This document shows positions 41,549 to 48,703 of a stretch of DNA of 64,000 bases, piece after piece. The translations under genes and the position numbers were made by a program. Under the pieces are notes generated by a model that saw only the letters and a list, made by a program, of their open reading frames with translations, searched no databases and had not been told where the DNA came from. The stretch's first letter is position 1, and every line of letters begins with the position of its first letter. The stretch lies in the NCBI GenBank assembly GCA_029263475.1, contig JAJCXK010000048.1:1-64000 (forward strand), written 5' to 3'. The stretch comes from Candidatus Nitrosopumilus sp. Lineage in GTDB: Archaea; Thermoproteota; Nitrososphaeria; Nitrososphaerales; Nitrosopumilaceae.

Positions 41549-42202
41549 TCATGTATTTGCCAATCGAGATAACAGGCCTGCAAAGTAATCATCCTGCTTT
41601 TTGATTTTCAGTAATGATGGATCCGTGATGTGGACTCGGTTAATCTGCATCCTGGAATATACAGAACTGAGTGAGTTGCCTATGGCCATGATCTTGGATT
41701 TCTTCTTTGGATTGTACGGATTCCTCACTACGATTACGCCTACCTTTGATTTCTCTTCTCGAAATTCCTCAAAGTCTGGACGCTTTACCAAAAACTTTGA
41801 GTATCTTGGAGAGTTTGCTATCCATGTCTTTAGCTTCATGACCAGCTCGTTTGCTATCTCCAGTTTTGCAGCACCGACAAGACAGTCAAATCCGGCTGAT
41901 TCCGGGAGTAATCTTGTTTGGAAATCCCCCAGTAATTCAGATGATGTCATACCCACCTTGTTTCCCTTTAGCATCAGTCCGTAATCGAGCTTTGCAAATT
42001 CCTTTTGATACCAGGTCAGTTCAGTAACCTTCTCTGGAAGATTTGTTTTCTTGTCTCGTTTGTAATCATGATCAAAGTATCCAAATGATTTGTAGAATTC
42101 CTGAGGATCCCTAGAGATTTCAAAGTCAAGATGCAGTTTCTTTTCAAAGTCTGGAACGTATCGGGTGGCCAGTTCCAAAGGATTCGAATCGCCACTGGTC
42201 AT
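41549..42202 (-). CDS. terL: large terminase ATPase, N-terminal part
   Basis: A 217-aa product. ELTWYQKEFAKLDYGLMLKG NKVGMTSS carries the TerL adenine-binding region and a Walker A-like K-G-x-x-x-G-x-T-S. A hydrophobic strand ending in Asp (RVHITDPSLL) may be Walker B. Stops at TGA 41549, after which the same frame continues. TerL drives DNA packaging into proheads. Confidence 0.6.
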   Translation of the reverse strand: MTSGDSNPLELATRYVPDFEKKLHLDFEISRDPQEFYKSFGYFDHDYKRDKKTNLPEKVTELTWYQKEFAKLDYGLMLKGNKVGMTSSELLGDFQTRLLPESAGFDCLVGAAKLEIANELVMKLKTWIANSPRYSKFLVKRPDFEEFREEKSKVGVIVVRNPYNPKKKSKIMAIGNSLSSVYSRMQINRVHITDPSLLKIKKQDDYFAGLLSRLANT

Positions 42203-42221
42203 AATGCGACCGTCCTTTGTT

Positions 42222-42971
42222 CTAATTGTTACTCGTCTGCTCAGTGTCCTTTCGCTTCCTTCTCAAAATTGATTTCAATTCCTTTTCCAACTCTGTGTTT
42301 CTCTGCTCCAATGATGTTACCTGATCCTTTGTCTTTTGGAATTCCTCTGACAGCATTGAACAGGATAAATCCAGGTTGTCATCGTTGGTGGCTCTAGTTC
42401 TCAGGTCCACAACCTTGGCTAAAATATTCAAGAATCCTATTTTGGGCTGTGCAATCTCACCTGTAGTTGTTGCCCTTACCAGAACTCCGTTTGGTTGTCG
42501 TCCTTCATCCAATGCCACTTTGGCTTCTGAAATCTCTACGAATTTCTCCATTTTGGAATTGGTCCATTTTCTGTTTAGACATTCAAGAGCCTGCTCTTCG
42601 ATGTAGTCCAGCAGATCCATATTCTGATCAAAATATGAAGAGTATGTCCCCTCTTCCAGTAAATCACGAACTGCTGAACGCACCTTCTTGATCTTGCCCT
42701 TGTATCTGCGTAATGTGGATGTGGAAATATCAAATCCAATTTTCTTCATCTCCATCCGCAATTCCTTTCTGGATGGTGGCTTTCCGTTACCAGTGATTTT
42801 TAATTTCTCAATGATTTGTGATAGATACTCTACTGCGATTATGATGTCGTCTGCACTCTTTCGCCCGTTGATCTTTATGTTCTTCTTGATTTGAGATTTT
42901 GATAGTTTGATTAGTTGTTGTTCAGAATTATTCTCAGGGTCTAAAAGTTCGGTTTGTGAACCCTTTTGCAT
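42222..42971 (-). CDS. terS: small terminase / DNA-binding packaging protein candidate
   Basis: A 249-aa product: Lys-rich N-terminus, an HTH-like region (RKELRMEMKKIGFDISTSTL then RRYKGKI), a helical middle and a C-terminal coiled coil with basic end. Position immediately upstream of terL and the HTH/oligomerisation plan suggest the small terminase subunit, which recognises viral DNA. Confidence 0.5.
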   Translation of the reverse strand: MQKGSQTELLDPENNSEQQLIKLSKSQIKKNIKINGRKSADDIIIAVEYLSQIIEKLKITGNGKPPSRKELRMEMKKIGFDISTSTLRRYKGKIKKVRSAVRDLLEEGTYSSYFDQNMDLLDYIEEQALECLNRKWTNSKMEKFVEISEAKVALDEGRQPNGVLVRATTTGEIAQPKIGFLNILAKVVDLRTRATNDDNLDLSCSMLSEEFQKTKDQVTSLEQRNTELEKELKSILRRKRKDTEQTSNN

Positions 42972-42999
42972 GACTAGATATGGTAAATTTTCTCATAAA

Positions 43000-43011
43000 C
43001 GAAGTATTCTA
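43000..43011 (-). promoter_or_regulatory. CGAAGTATTCTA repeat, copy 1 (promoter-like)
   Basis: CGAAGTATTCTA at 43000-43011 recurs at 43598-43609. On the minus strand both read TAGAATACTTCG followed by (T/C)TTAT. This copy lies about 30 bp upstream of the small terminase ATG, so a shared promoter element is plausible. Confidence 0.4.
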
Positions 43012-43052
43012 CTTACTGTCATTGTTAATTTTTAAAACACCATCTTTAGGAT

Positions 43053-43448
43053 TTGTTGAACATGGAACCTATCATCGGATTATTTTTTTTGATTGGGCTA
43101 ATATTTGATATAATTGGAGCGTGTCTGTTAGTCTCAGTCATATTATCCTTTAAAACAAAATGGACTCCTGAACTTTTAGAGAACAAGGATGAAGTGTTTG
43201 AATATCTTCCGAAATTCATATCGGACGTAGGTGAAATAGTCACTGGTACGTCTAAAGATCGTGCAATAGAAATAGTAAAAGATTCGGACGTACTTATCAA
43301 ATTATGTAAAGATTACATAAAATTATTCAATAAAGAAAAGGAAAAACAAGAGAAAGAATTTTCAAAAAACCGCGCATATGGTGGGCTTACACTTCTTATT
43401 ATCGGATTTGCATTACAAATCTTTGGCGTAATTTTTCAATTGTTCTAA
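43053..43448 (+). CDS. membrane protein, rightward cargo gene
   Basis: A 131-aa product with two TM segments at its ends (about 4-32 and 108-130) and a helical charged middle. Opposite to the operon, so likely expressed independently during lysogeny. A superinfection-exclusion role is conceivable; no homology recognised. Confidence 0.5.
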   Translation: MLNMEPIIGLFFLIGLIFDIIGACLLVSVILSFKTKWTPELLENKDEVFEYLPKFISDVGEIVTGTSKDRAIEIVKDSDVLIKLCKDYIKLFNKEKEKQEKEFSKNRAYGGLTLLIIGFALQIFGVIFQLF

Positions 43449-43493
43449 TATGAACACTAATTTTAAAAAAATATCTTCTAACTAGTAAAGATG

Positions 43494-43572
43494 GTAACGA
43501 ATCCAGGATTTGCACCGGGGCACTCCAGGGTATGGGCCTGGTATGTTAATCTAGCATACACCAATTCGTTAC
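43494..43572 (-). tRNA. tRNA-like element, anticodon CAT (degenerate)
   Basis: On the minus strand the sequence folds as acceptor AACGAAT/ATTCGTT (extendable to 9 bp), D-like arm GTATG/CATAC, anticodon arm CCAGG-CCCATAC-CCTGG with CAT in the anticodon place, and T arm with loop TGCAAAT. Departures from a normal tRNA: C at position 33, G at position 55, no GG in the D loop. It may be a divergent viral tRNA-Met/Ile2-like molecule or a decayed tRNA. Confidence 0.45.
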
Positions 43573-43597
43573 TTGATTTATGACTGACTGTGATAAG

Positions 43598-43609
43598 CGA
43601 AGTATTCTA
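43598..43609 (-). promoter_or_regulatory. CGAAGTATTCTA repeat, copy 2
   Basis: Second copy of the 12-mer, about 26 bp upstream of the tRNA-like element on the minus strand. That spacing would suit a promoter for it. Confidence 0.4.
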
Positions 43610-43631
43610 TGGGGTTTAGAATATTCGATTT

Positions 43632-44105
43632 CTAGAATTGCTTGTCTTCCAAACCGCACGGTCTTTTTGCCCAGTCTTCAAATGCAAACTCGCTGTCTGC
43701 GCAGTATCTTAGGTCTATAGTTCCGTGTCCTCCCTCTAGGAGTCTTTCGTTTAGGTTGACCCCGTTACATGTCACCTGTGCTATGATTCTTCCATAACTC
43801 CCACCGGTCTGTTTGTCATCCCCATCAATGACTATTCTAGATCCTACTGGACACAATTCTTCGATGAATTCTTTGGCTTCCTGTCCCCCTGGTTCGGATA
43901 GTTCGGGTGCAGATGCAAGTGAAAACATGATTGATTGGTCCTGATGATCCTTGATTGTATCACCGTCTATCACCCGTGTAATGTTTGACTCGTAGCATTC
44001 GCCATCGTCTGCTGCACATTGAAGTGGTTCAGGGGAGATCGGTATTGCAACCATTAGGACAATGGCCATGACTAGAATTGTAGGAGCTATGAGCTTTTTA
44101 TTCAC
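43632..44105 (-). CDS. secreted/anchored staphylococcal-nuclease-like protein
   Basis: A 157-aa product: N-terminal hydrophobic segment (IAPTILVMAIVLMVAIPI), then SNase blocks RVIDGDTI, SLASAPELSEPGGQEAKEF, YGRIIAQV and LNERLLEGGHG. The Asp pair, the Glu and the YGR Arg are present. The Arg normally found before the 'aPE' block seems replaced (IMFSLASAPE), so activity may be altered. Four further Cys suggest disulfides outside the membrane. Confidence 0.65.
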   Translation of the reverse strand: MNKKLIAPTILVMAIVLMVAIPISPEPLQCAADDGECYESNITRVIDGDTIKDHQDQSIMFSLASAPELSEPGGQEAKEFIEELCPVGSRIVIDGDDKQTGGSYGRIIAQVTCNGVNLNERLLEGGHGTIDLRYCADSEFAFEDWAKRPCGLEDKQF

Positions 44106-44162
44106 AGTAAGATGTGATGTACAATGTGATTTATGATTACGGTTGATGATTTAATTCCGTTT

Positions 44163-44369
44163 CTATGATCGACCCAATAATTCAAGCACATCTCTCAGAT
44201 GACTGCACACTATGCCCTTCTTTTCCTTACGTGAAAACTCCATCGTTCCCCATTCGCACGTGCATGTCCTCTCGATGAAGTTTACTATGTAGTAAGTGTC
44301 TGGTTTTGATTCAGATTGTACGTCTGCAATTTCAGCAGTCCTAAAAATTATCTTATTTTTTTGAGTCAA
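44163..44369 (-). CDS. SWIM zinc-finger protein
   Basis: A 68-aa product with CTCEWGTMEFSRKEKKGIVC followed by SH, that is C-x-C-x(n)-C-x-H, the SWIM signature. SWIM domains bind DNA or partner proteins, often with recombinases. Its start overlaps the end of the gene at 44353. Confidence 0.7.
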   Translation of the reverse strand: MTQKNKIIFRTAEIADVQSESKPDTYYIVNFIERTCTCEWGTMEFSRKEKKGIVCSHLRDVLELLGRS

Positions 44370-45420
44370 GTTTCGCCTTTTGCTTTTCTGCCTCTATCTG
44401 TTCAAATGTCTTTACGATTAATTTGATTTTCTTTCCAAAAACTTTCTCACCTATTTGAAATACTGTCAGTCCCTTGTTTTTCAGCGACTTTGGAATGGTT
44501 ATTCGCTTCTCACTCCATTGCCATTTAGGAAAATACTTTTCACTTGTAATGTCCTGATATTTCTTCCCAGTAATGAAATTGTGACCGCATCCTCCAGGAC
44601 AAAGATAGGAACCTGCTATCTTCATGATTGCCTTCTTTGCATCTTTCTTTGGCCAATGTGCCAATCTTTTTCTTATGTTTCGGTTTTCCTTGGTAGAGAC
44701 TCCCAATTTCCATGCCATTTGTGCGTAATCTCCGTCGGCATGCATGATTTTGGCCATTGCAAGTTGGATGATGGTTGCGCTTTGCTTGAAGTCCTGCAAA
44801 TCCTCAATCTGGTCCAGTATTCCGTTCTCAGAAGCAAGCTCGCCAAGATAGTGAGAGAACAAGCCTATCTCATTCCATTCAATTACCTTTTGGAAGTCCT
44901 TGAAAACTTGTGGGTCTGAAATTTTCTTAAGGTGATCCTCGCCAATGTCTGCGAATCTCTTGTGATAATGTATGAAAGCCTTGATTCCATCCATGTGGAA
45001 TTGATGGTCTTTTTCAAAAGCGGAAGTATTTTGGGGTAACTTTGTTACCCCATCTGTATGACTGAGTTCCGGACTTTTGAACTCGGGCTTTAGCGTAACG
45101 TGGACATAATGAATTAGATTGATGGTTTCATACTGATTTACAAGGTATAGTTTTCGAATTTGTGCTTTAATGTAATTTGAAATTGTATTGATTGGTTCTT
45201 TGTACTCTCCAAGATAATGTCTGTCCCTTAATGATTCTGCATATGCCGTAATGACATCTTTTCTTGTCTTGAAAATATTACGAAGAACTGCATTGTTCGG
45301 ATCCTTTACCCCATCCAGGAATTGAGTCTCAAATAATTTTAAATCTGCAATTTTTTTCTTCTTTCCTTCCTTTGTCAGATTTTCAAAAGGCTTTGGCTGT
45401 TGCTCTTTCATAAACTGCAT
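44353..45420 (-). CDS. 355-aa early protein with zinc-type C-terminal motif
   Basis: Helical N-terminal two-thirds; CPGGCGHNF near residue 275 gives C-x3-C-x-H; basic C-terminus. Its promoter region carries TGTAGCTACA palindromes, so it is probably regulated on its own. Possible replication or regulatory protein; no family recognised. Confidence 0.5.
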   Translation of the reverse strand: MQFMKEQQPKPFENLTKEGKKKKIADLKLFETQFLDGVKDPNNAVLRNIFKTRKDVITAYAESLRDRHYLGEYKEPINTISNYIKAQIRKLYLVNQYETINLIHYVHVTLKPEFKSPELSHTDGVTKLPQNTSAFEKDHQFHMDGIKAFIHYHKRFADIGEDHLKKISDPQVFKDFQKVIEWNEIGLFSHYLGELASENGILDQIEDLQDFKQSATIIQLAMAKIMHADGDYAQMAWKLGVSTKENRNIRKRLAHWPKKDAKKAIMKIAGSYLCPGGCGHNFITGKKYQDITSEKYFPKWQWSEKRITIPKSLKNKGLTVFQIGEKVFGKKIKLIVKTFEQIEAEKQKAKLDSKK

Positions 45421-45456
45421 GTCTTCAAATCAAATTTTGAGATCTTTGTATTTAAC

Positions 45457-45504
45457 ACATGTAGCTATTTTTACCACATGTAGCTACAGTACTGTAGCTA
45501 CATG
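45457..45504. promoter_or_regulatory. TGTAGCTACA operator array
   Basis: Perfect palindromes TGTAGCTACA at 45479-45488 and 45493-45502, plus a related TGTAGCTA at 45460-45467, all in ACATGTAGC-type context. They lie 40-85 bp upstream of the ATG at 45420. Likely a dimeric repressor site. Confidence 0.6.
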
Positions 45505-45555
45505 TCAGAGTTTTTTAGATTAGTTTACTTGTTGTTTTAACTGTCGTATCAGCCA

Positions 45556-45738
45556 TCATTGAAATTTGGCACAAGCACATTTTTTACAATGCAGTCGTGT
45601 TATATCCATACTATGAGCATGGTTTCCCGGTTTCAGTTTCTTAATTTTCATCTGATGGTACGTGGGAGAATGTCCGCAATAACTGCAATCCCTGTCTTCA
45701 GGATTAGTAAGTACGAGTTTCTTGAGAAAATCTAACAT
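45556..45738 (-). CDS. zinc-ribbon protein (60 aa)
   Basis: C-x2-C (DCSYCGHSPTYH) and C-x2-C-x-C (HCKKCACAKF) pairs with interspersed His. Basic. Typical of the provirus's small zinc proteins. Confidence 0.55.
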   Translation of the reverse strand: MLDFLKKLVLTNPEDRDCSYCGHSPTYHQMKIKKLKPGNHAHSMDITRLHCKKCACAKFQ

Positions 45739-45772
45739 TGTATCATACTCTTTGATTCAATTATCGTATCAG

Positions 45773-46168
45773 TCATACGGGAGTATTCCTAGACATTTTT
45801 TTATTCCATTGAATGGACCATTTGCGAATATAATATGCAGTAACAATAAACCATGCTGCCAAGTCCCCTATCCATGCCAATCTTATCGATAAATCTATGT
45901 AGTTATCAAAATATCCATCCAAAGGATTGAACCAAAATGAAATCCAATAATATAGATCATCATCAGCCTCATCTTCATAATATTCATCAACATCTACACT
46001 CGGAACAACAAGAACAGATATCACAGAAAGTACTAGGGTTATGAGTAAAAATTTACGTAGTTTTTGAACCCTGTATGCAGCCCAAAAACCACCTAGATAC
46101 AGGTTGGTTATCGGTAATAAAACCAGAATGAGTTGCACGTTGATATTCACAGATTCTTTTTTTACCAT
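45773..46168 (-). CDS. multi-pass membrane protein
   Basis: A 131-aa product with hydrophobic segments at about 10-30, 38-56 and 92-115 and an acidic loop (DVDEYYEDEADDDLYY). Between zinc micro-proteins; may be a host-membrane effector. Unknown. Confidence 0.5.
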   Translation of the reverse strand: MVKKESVNINVQLILVLLPITNLYLGGFWAAYRVQKLRKFLLITLVLSVISVLVVPSVDVDEYYEDEADDDLYYWISFWFNPLDGYFDNYIDLSIRLAWIGDLAAWFIVTAYYIRKWSIQWNKKMSRNTPV

Positions 46169-46218
46169 TTTAGTTCCTGAAATTACTTGGCGAGTGACAT
46201 TCTTTATTGATTGTCATC

Positions 46219-46344
46219 TTACAGCTCAATCCCGTGTTTCTCTTTTGAATGCAATATGAAATGAGAGTTTTTCCTTGTTATAAAATCACAATGCTTGCAC
46301 CGAAACGTTGATTGCTGTCTTGGAGAATCTGATTCTCTAGTCAT
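46219..46344 (-). CDS. C2H2 zinc-finger micro-protein (41 aa)
   Basis: FRCKHCDFITRKNSHFILHS then KEKH gives C-x2-C-x12-H-x5-H, a classical finger. ATGA overlap with the preceding gene. DNA-binding is likely. Confidence 0.55.
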   Translation of the reverse strand: MTRESDSPRQQSTFRCKHCDFITRKNSHFILHSKEKHGIEL

Positions 46345-46556
46345 TCCTTCTCCGTCCTCTCCTTCTCAGCTGCTTCCTTTGCCTTTATTCTCTTGCGTGC
46401 CTTTAGCAGCCTCTTTCTGATTCTCTTCTCATCTTCCCATCTGCATTTATTTGCACAAAACACCATCATTTCCCAGCCTAATGGACCGACTATGTAGAGG
46501 TCAACAAGAGCAGGATCCTTTACACATGGCTTTTTGATGAACTCAAACTTTGACAT
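46341..46556 (-). CDS. basic small protein (71 aa)
   Basis: Hydrophobic first half (DLYIVGPLGWEMMVFCANKC) and a highly charged Arg/Lys/Glu helix at the C-terminus. Two Cys could form half a metal site. Coupled to its neighbours by overlaps. Unknown. Confidence 0.45.
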   Translation of the reverse strand: MSKFEFIKKPCVKDPALVDLYIVGPLGWEMMVFCANKCRWEDEKRIRKRLLKARKRIKAKEAAEKERTEKE

Positions 46557-46741
46557 TATTCATCAGACTCCCAAAAATACAAGTTGTGTTGAGCGTGAAC
46601 GTAAGCATAGCAAGCACTGCAATACAGCTTGTTGCATTTATGACACATAAATCCATAACTTGCCTCGTCTTTTGGCATGTTCACTCTTTTACAGTCTCCA
46701 CAAATTCCATTTTGCTTTATACATTGACTCTCTACGTTCAA
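46556..46741 (-). CDS. B-box-like zinc micro-protein
   Basis: A 61-aa product, TTG start in TTGA. Pairs CGDCKR, CHKC, CSAC, then HAQHNLYFWESDE. Same layout and ending as the protein at 5114-5302 in the other element, indicating common ancestry. Confidence 0.55.
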   Translation of the reverse strand: MNVESQCIKQNGICGDCKRVNMPKDEASYGFMCHKCNKLYCSACYAYVHAQHNLYFWESDE

Positions 46742-46911
46742 GGTTTACTTCCTCCGGCAATTGTCGTCTTCTGCTTTTTGTATCCCGTGTATCCAACTAA
46801 CTCTGCAATTTCGGCAATCATGAATTGACAGCACTTGGCATGATTCTCATGTTTACATTCATCACCCCAGTAATGATACTGGATTAAAGCCTGAATCTCT
46901 TTTTTCCTCAT
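46738..46911 (-). CDS. small Cys/His protein (57 aa)
   Basis: ATG 46911 to TGA 46738. Contains HYWGDECKHENHAKCCQF, a Cys/His cluster suited to one zinc, and a basic tail. Coupled to the next gene by TTGA. Confidence 0.45.
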   Translation of the reverse strand: MRKKEIQALIQYHYWGDECKHENHAKCCQFMIAEIAELVGYTGYKKQKTTIAGGSKP

Positions 46912-47072
46912 TGACTTGATACCCCAATTGTCTTACGAACAATGAATCTGAGCCACCAGACGGCAATCCAAAACTTTGAGAAGTGTCTCTTGAAATCACG
47001 ATAACAGTAGTATGATTCGCAATCACTACAGACATGATCCGTTTTCATTTTGCATATTCTGCACCTATTCAC
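46908..47072 (-). CDS. zinc micro-protein with hydrophobic end
   Basis: GTG start at 47072 chosen because it overlaps the previous stop; upstream in-frame starts would overlap the zinc-ribbon gene at 47065 more. CRICKMKTDHVCSDC and CYRDFKRH form a B-box-like site. A hydrophobic stretch follows (FWIAVWWLRFIV). Confidence 0.45.
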   Translation of the reverse strand: MNRCRICKMKTDHVCSDCESYYCYRDFKRHFSKFWIAVWWLRFIVRKTIGVSSQ

Positions 47073-47211
47073 GATTACAATCTTCTCCTTTTGATAAATC
47101 GGGATATTCTCCATTACCTCTTGAAGGATCTTTGACACCGCAATTTTTACAGTAATTATCCCATGAACCTATATTTGCACAACCACATTTTTTACACCAA
47201 GTTCTAGGCAT
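47065..47211 (-). CDS. zinc-ribbon micro-protein (48 aa)
   Basis: MPRTWCKKCGCANIGSWDNY then CKNCG gives two C-x2-C knuckles in the standard ribbon arrangement. ATG start. Confidence 0.5.
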   Translation of the reverse strand: MPRTWCKKCGCANIGSWDNYCKNCGVKDPSRGNGEYPDLSKGEDCNRE

Positions 47212-47278
47212 GATCTAACACTTTTCTCCAAAAGTAAACAAAGCTATTTTATGCATTAATTTGATGCAGAGCCTATAA

Positions 47279-47539
47279 TTGAAAAATTCCAGACTTTTAT
47301 TCATTGTATTTCTGTTTGCCATATCGATCATCATGCTCATCATGGCAATATCCCAAGGATTTGAACAAATTCAGTGTCAGGAAAAAGGTGGTATCTGGAT
47401 TCAGGAGTTTCCAGGAGGTTGTATGATACAAGAAAATAAATGTACAGCGATTGAAGGAGCATACGCAGATTGCCTAGAAAACAGGCAGATAATCCATGGT
47501 GGTGGATTGTCCTGTACTGAAATATGCAGTTTTTCATGA
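47279..47539 (+). CDS. secreted or anchored Cys-rich protein, rightward
   Basis: An 86-aa product (TTG start) with an N-terminal hydrophobic segment (LLFIVFLFAISIIMLIMAIS) and six cysteines in the exported part (QCQEKGG ... CTAIEG ... CLENRQ ... SCTEICSFS). Opposed to the operon and convergent with 47541. A surface-exposed lysogeny product is plausible. Confidence 0.55.
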   Translation: MKNSRLLFIVFLFAISIIMLIMAISQGFEQIQCQEKGGIWIQEFPGGCMIQENKCTAIEGAYADCLENRQIIHGGGLSCTEICSFS

Positions 47540-47540
47540 T

Positions 47541-47912
47541 CTAACTTTTCCCCTCAACTGACACCAGTATTTGCTTTAGTTGATTCCAAGTCTTGAAGTT
47601 GATGGTGTTTGAATGTGTAATTTCTCTGGCTTTACCTAATCTCTCCTTGAGCCGTCTGTTTTCTTGCTCTAACAACGAATGTTTTTTTGATTGCTCTAAT
47701 AGTTCGTCACTTTGTTTTTGCAATCTTCCAACATATTGATAATTGAATACACCTTCCTTTGATTCCTGATCATAATGATACTTGTCATATTCAGTTGCCT
47801 TCGCTTCCAAAGTTGGGTACGTGTCATATACCTGACAGATTTGTTCAATCATCTCCGGTGGAATATATCCTTTTAGATTTACTCGAATAATTTCAGTAGA
47901 TGTAAGATGCAA
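47541..47912 (-). CDS. coiled-coil protein (123 aa)
   Basis: Globular N-terminus (LKGYIPPEMIEQICQVYDTY) followed by a heptad-rich helix (QKQSDELLEQSKKHSLLEQE). Dimeric regulator-like build; no family recognised. Confidence 0.5.
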   Translation of the reverse strand: MHLTSTEIIRVNLKGYIPPEMIEQICQVYDTYPTLEAKATEYDKYHYDQESKEGVFNYQYVGRLQKQSDELLEQSKKHSLLEQENRRLKERLGKAREITHSNTINFKTWNQLKQILVSVEGKS

Positions 47913-47913
47913 T

Positions 47914-48210
47914 CTAACAGGTCTCCTTAAGTGAAAGATGTTGTTTGATATTCTGAATTGTTATCTGAGCGTCATTTTCATTATCTATTGTTTTTAATAA
48001 TGAACTATCTTTTGATGGATGTACGGCAACTTCAACATGATAGTCTCTATCCATTTTGTCAAGTAATGAACCTAATTCTACCAATGTATCAGGTTTGATT
48101 GCACCATACTTGTCAACTACAGATAACACAACACTTGCACTTTCACGTTTTAACTTCATGCAATGTGATGGAACTCTGGATTCTTTACTCACACTAACAC
48201 TTTTGGTCAT
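47914..48210 (-). CDS. small alpha/beta early protein
   Basis: About 98 aa from ATG 48210 (a TTG at 48225 is also possible). Contains SHCMKLKRESASVVLSVVDK and a beta-rich middle. Could be a small DNA-associated protein. Unknown. Confidence 0.45.
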   Translation of the reverse strand: MTKSVSVSKESRVPSHCMKLKRESASVVLSVVDKYGAIKPDTLVELGSLLDKMDRDYHVEVAVHPSKDSSLLKTIDNENDAQITIQNIKQHLSLKETC

Positions 48211-48294
48211 CTTGTCAACTCCCAATGTTCTTTACAAAAGAATGAGTTATCCTCTGACAAATCCCTTGCTCGAAACAATCAGGCCACGAACATG

Positions 48295-48399
48295 TCACAT
48301 GCATGGGTGAGTTCCTCCGAATCCTCCTACAGTACAATCTAAAGTATGATAGCGTGGTGGTGCATCACATTCCTTGCAGTTCTTTACAGTCTCGGTCAT
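48295..48399 (-). CDS. Cys micro-protein (34 aa)
   Basis: MTETVKNCKECDAPPRYHTL with later Cys and HPC gives a possible zinc site. ATGA overlap with the preceding gene. Confidence 0.35.
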   Translation of the reverse strand: MTETVKNCKECDAPPRYHTLDCTVGGFGGTHPCM

Positions 48400-48560
48400 T
48401 TGTCGTCATCTCCATAACAAGTACAGTCTGAATAATTCATGTCACAATCTGAGCATATGGTGTCATCAATTTCTTCATGACAATCACAGTTGCATGCAGC
48501 ATCAATGTCATCAAGGGGACTTCCAGTGTAGAAATTATGGAAACATTCTGGACAGGGCAT
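48396..48560 (-). CDS. Cys/Asp-rich micro-protein (54 aa)
   Basis: Eight-plus Cys in pairs (CPEC, CNCDCH, CSDC, CTC) with many Asp. Two zinc sites are plausible. TAATG overlap with the preceding gene. Confidence 0.45.
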   Translation of the reverse strand: MPCPECFHNFYTGSPLDDIDAACNCDCHEEIDDTICSDCDMNYSDCTCYGDDDK

Positions 48561-48703
48561 TAGTAATTAACATCCTCCACAGTTCCACATCCTGCCTTAC
48601 ACGTTGGACAATACCAGATTGGAATCCCGGTAGGACCATATTCTAAATAAATCTCACATAACGTTTGACACTCATGACAAAGACGTTTTACATTCTCAAA
48701 CAA
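48560..48703 (-). CDS. zinc-ribbon micro-protein (47 aa)
   Basis: TTG start. CHECQTLC and CPTCKAGC supply two Cys knuckles. Ends TAA overlapping the next ATG. Confidence 0.4.
   Translation of the reverse strand: MFENVKRLCHECQTLCEIYLEYGPTGIPIWYCPTCKAGCGTVEDVNY

Noticed and set aside
41549-41551. TGA in terL read as selenocysteine
   Set aside because: Thaumarchaea are not known to encode selenocysteine, and the position is not a Cys-type catalytic site. Nonsense mutation, split gene or sequence error is simpler.
43494-43572. tRNA on the + strand at this locus
   Set aside because: The + strand fold gives anticodon-loop GTATGGG and no plausible T loop; the minus strand fits far better.
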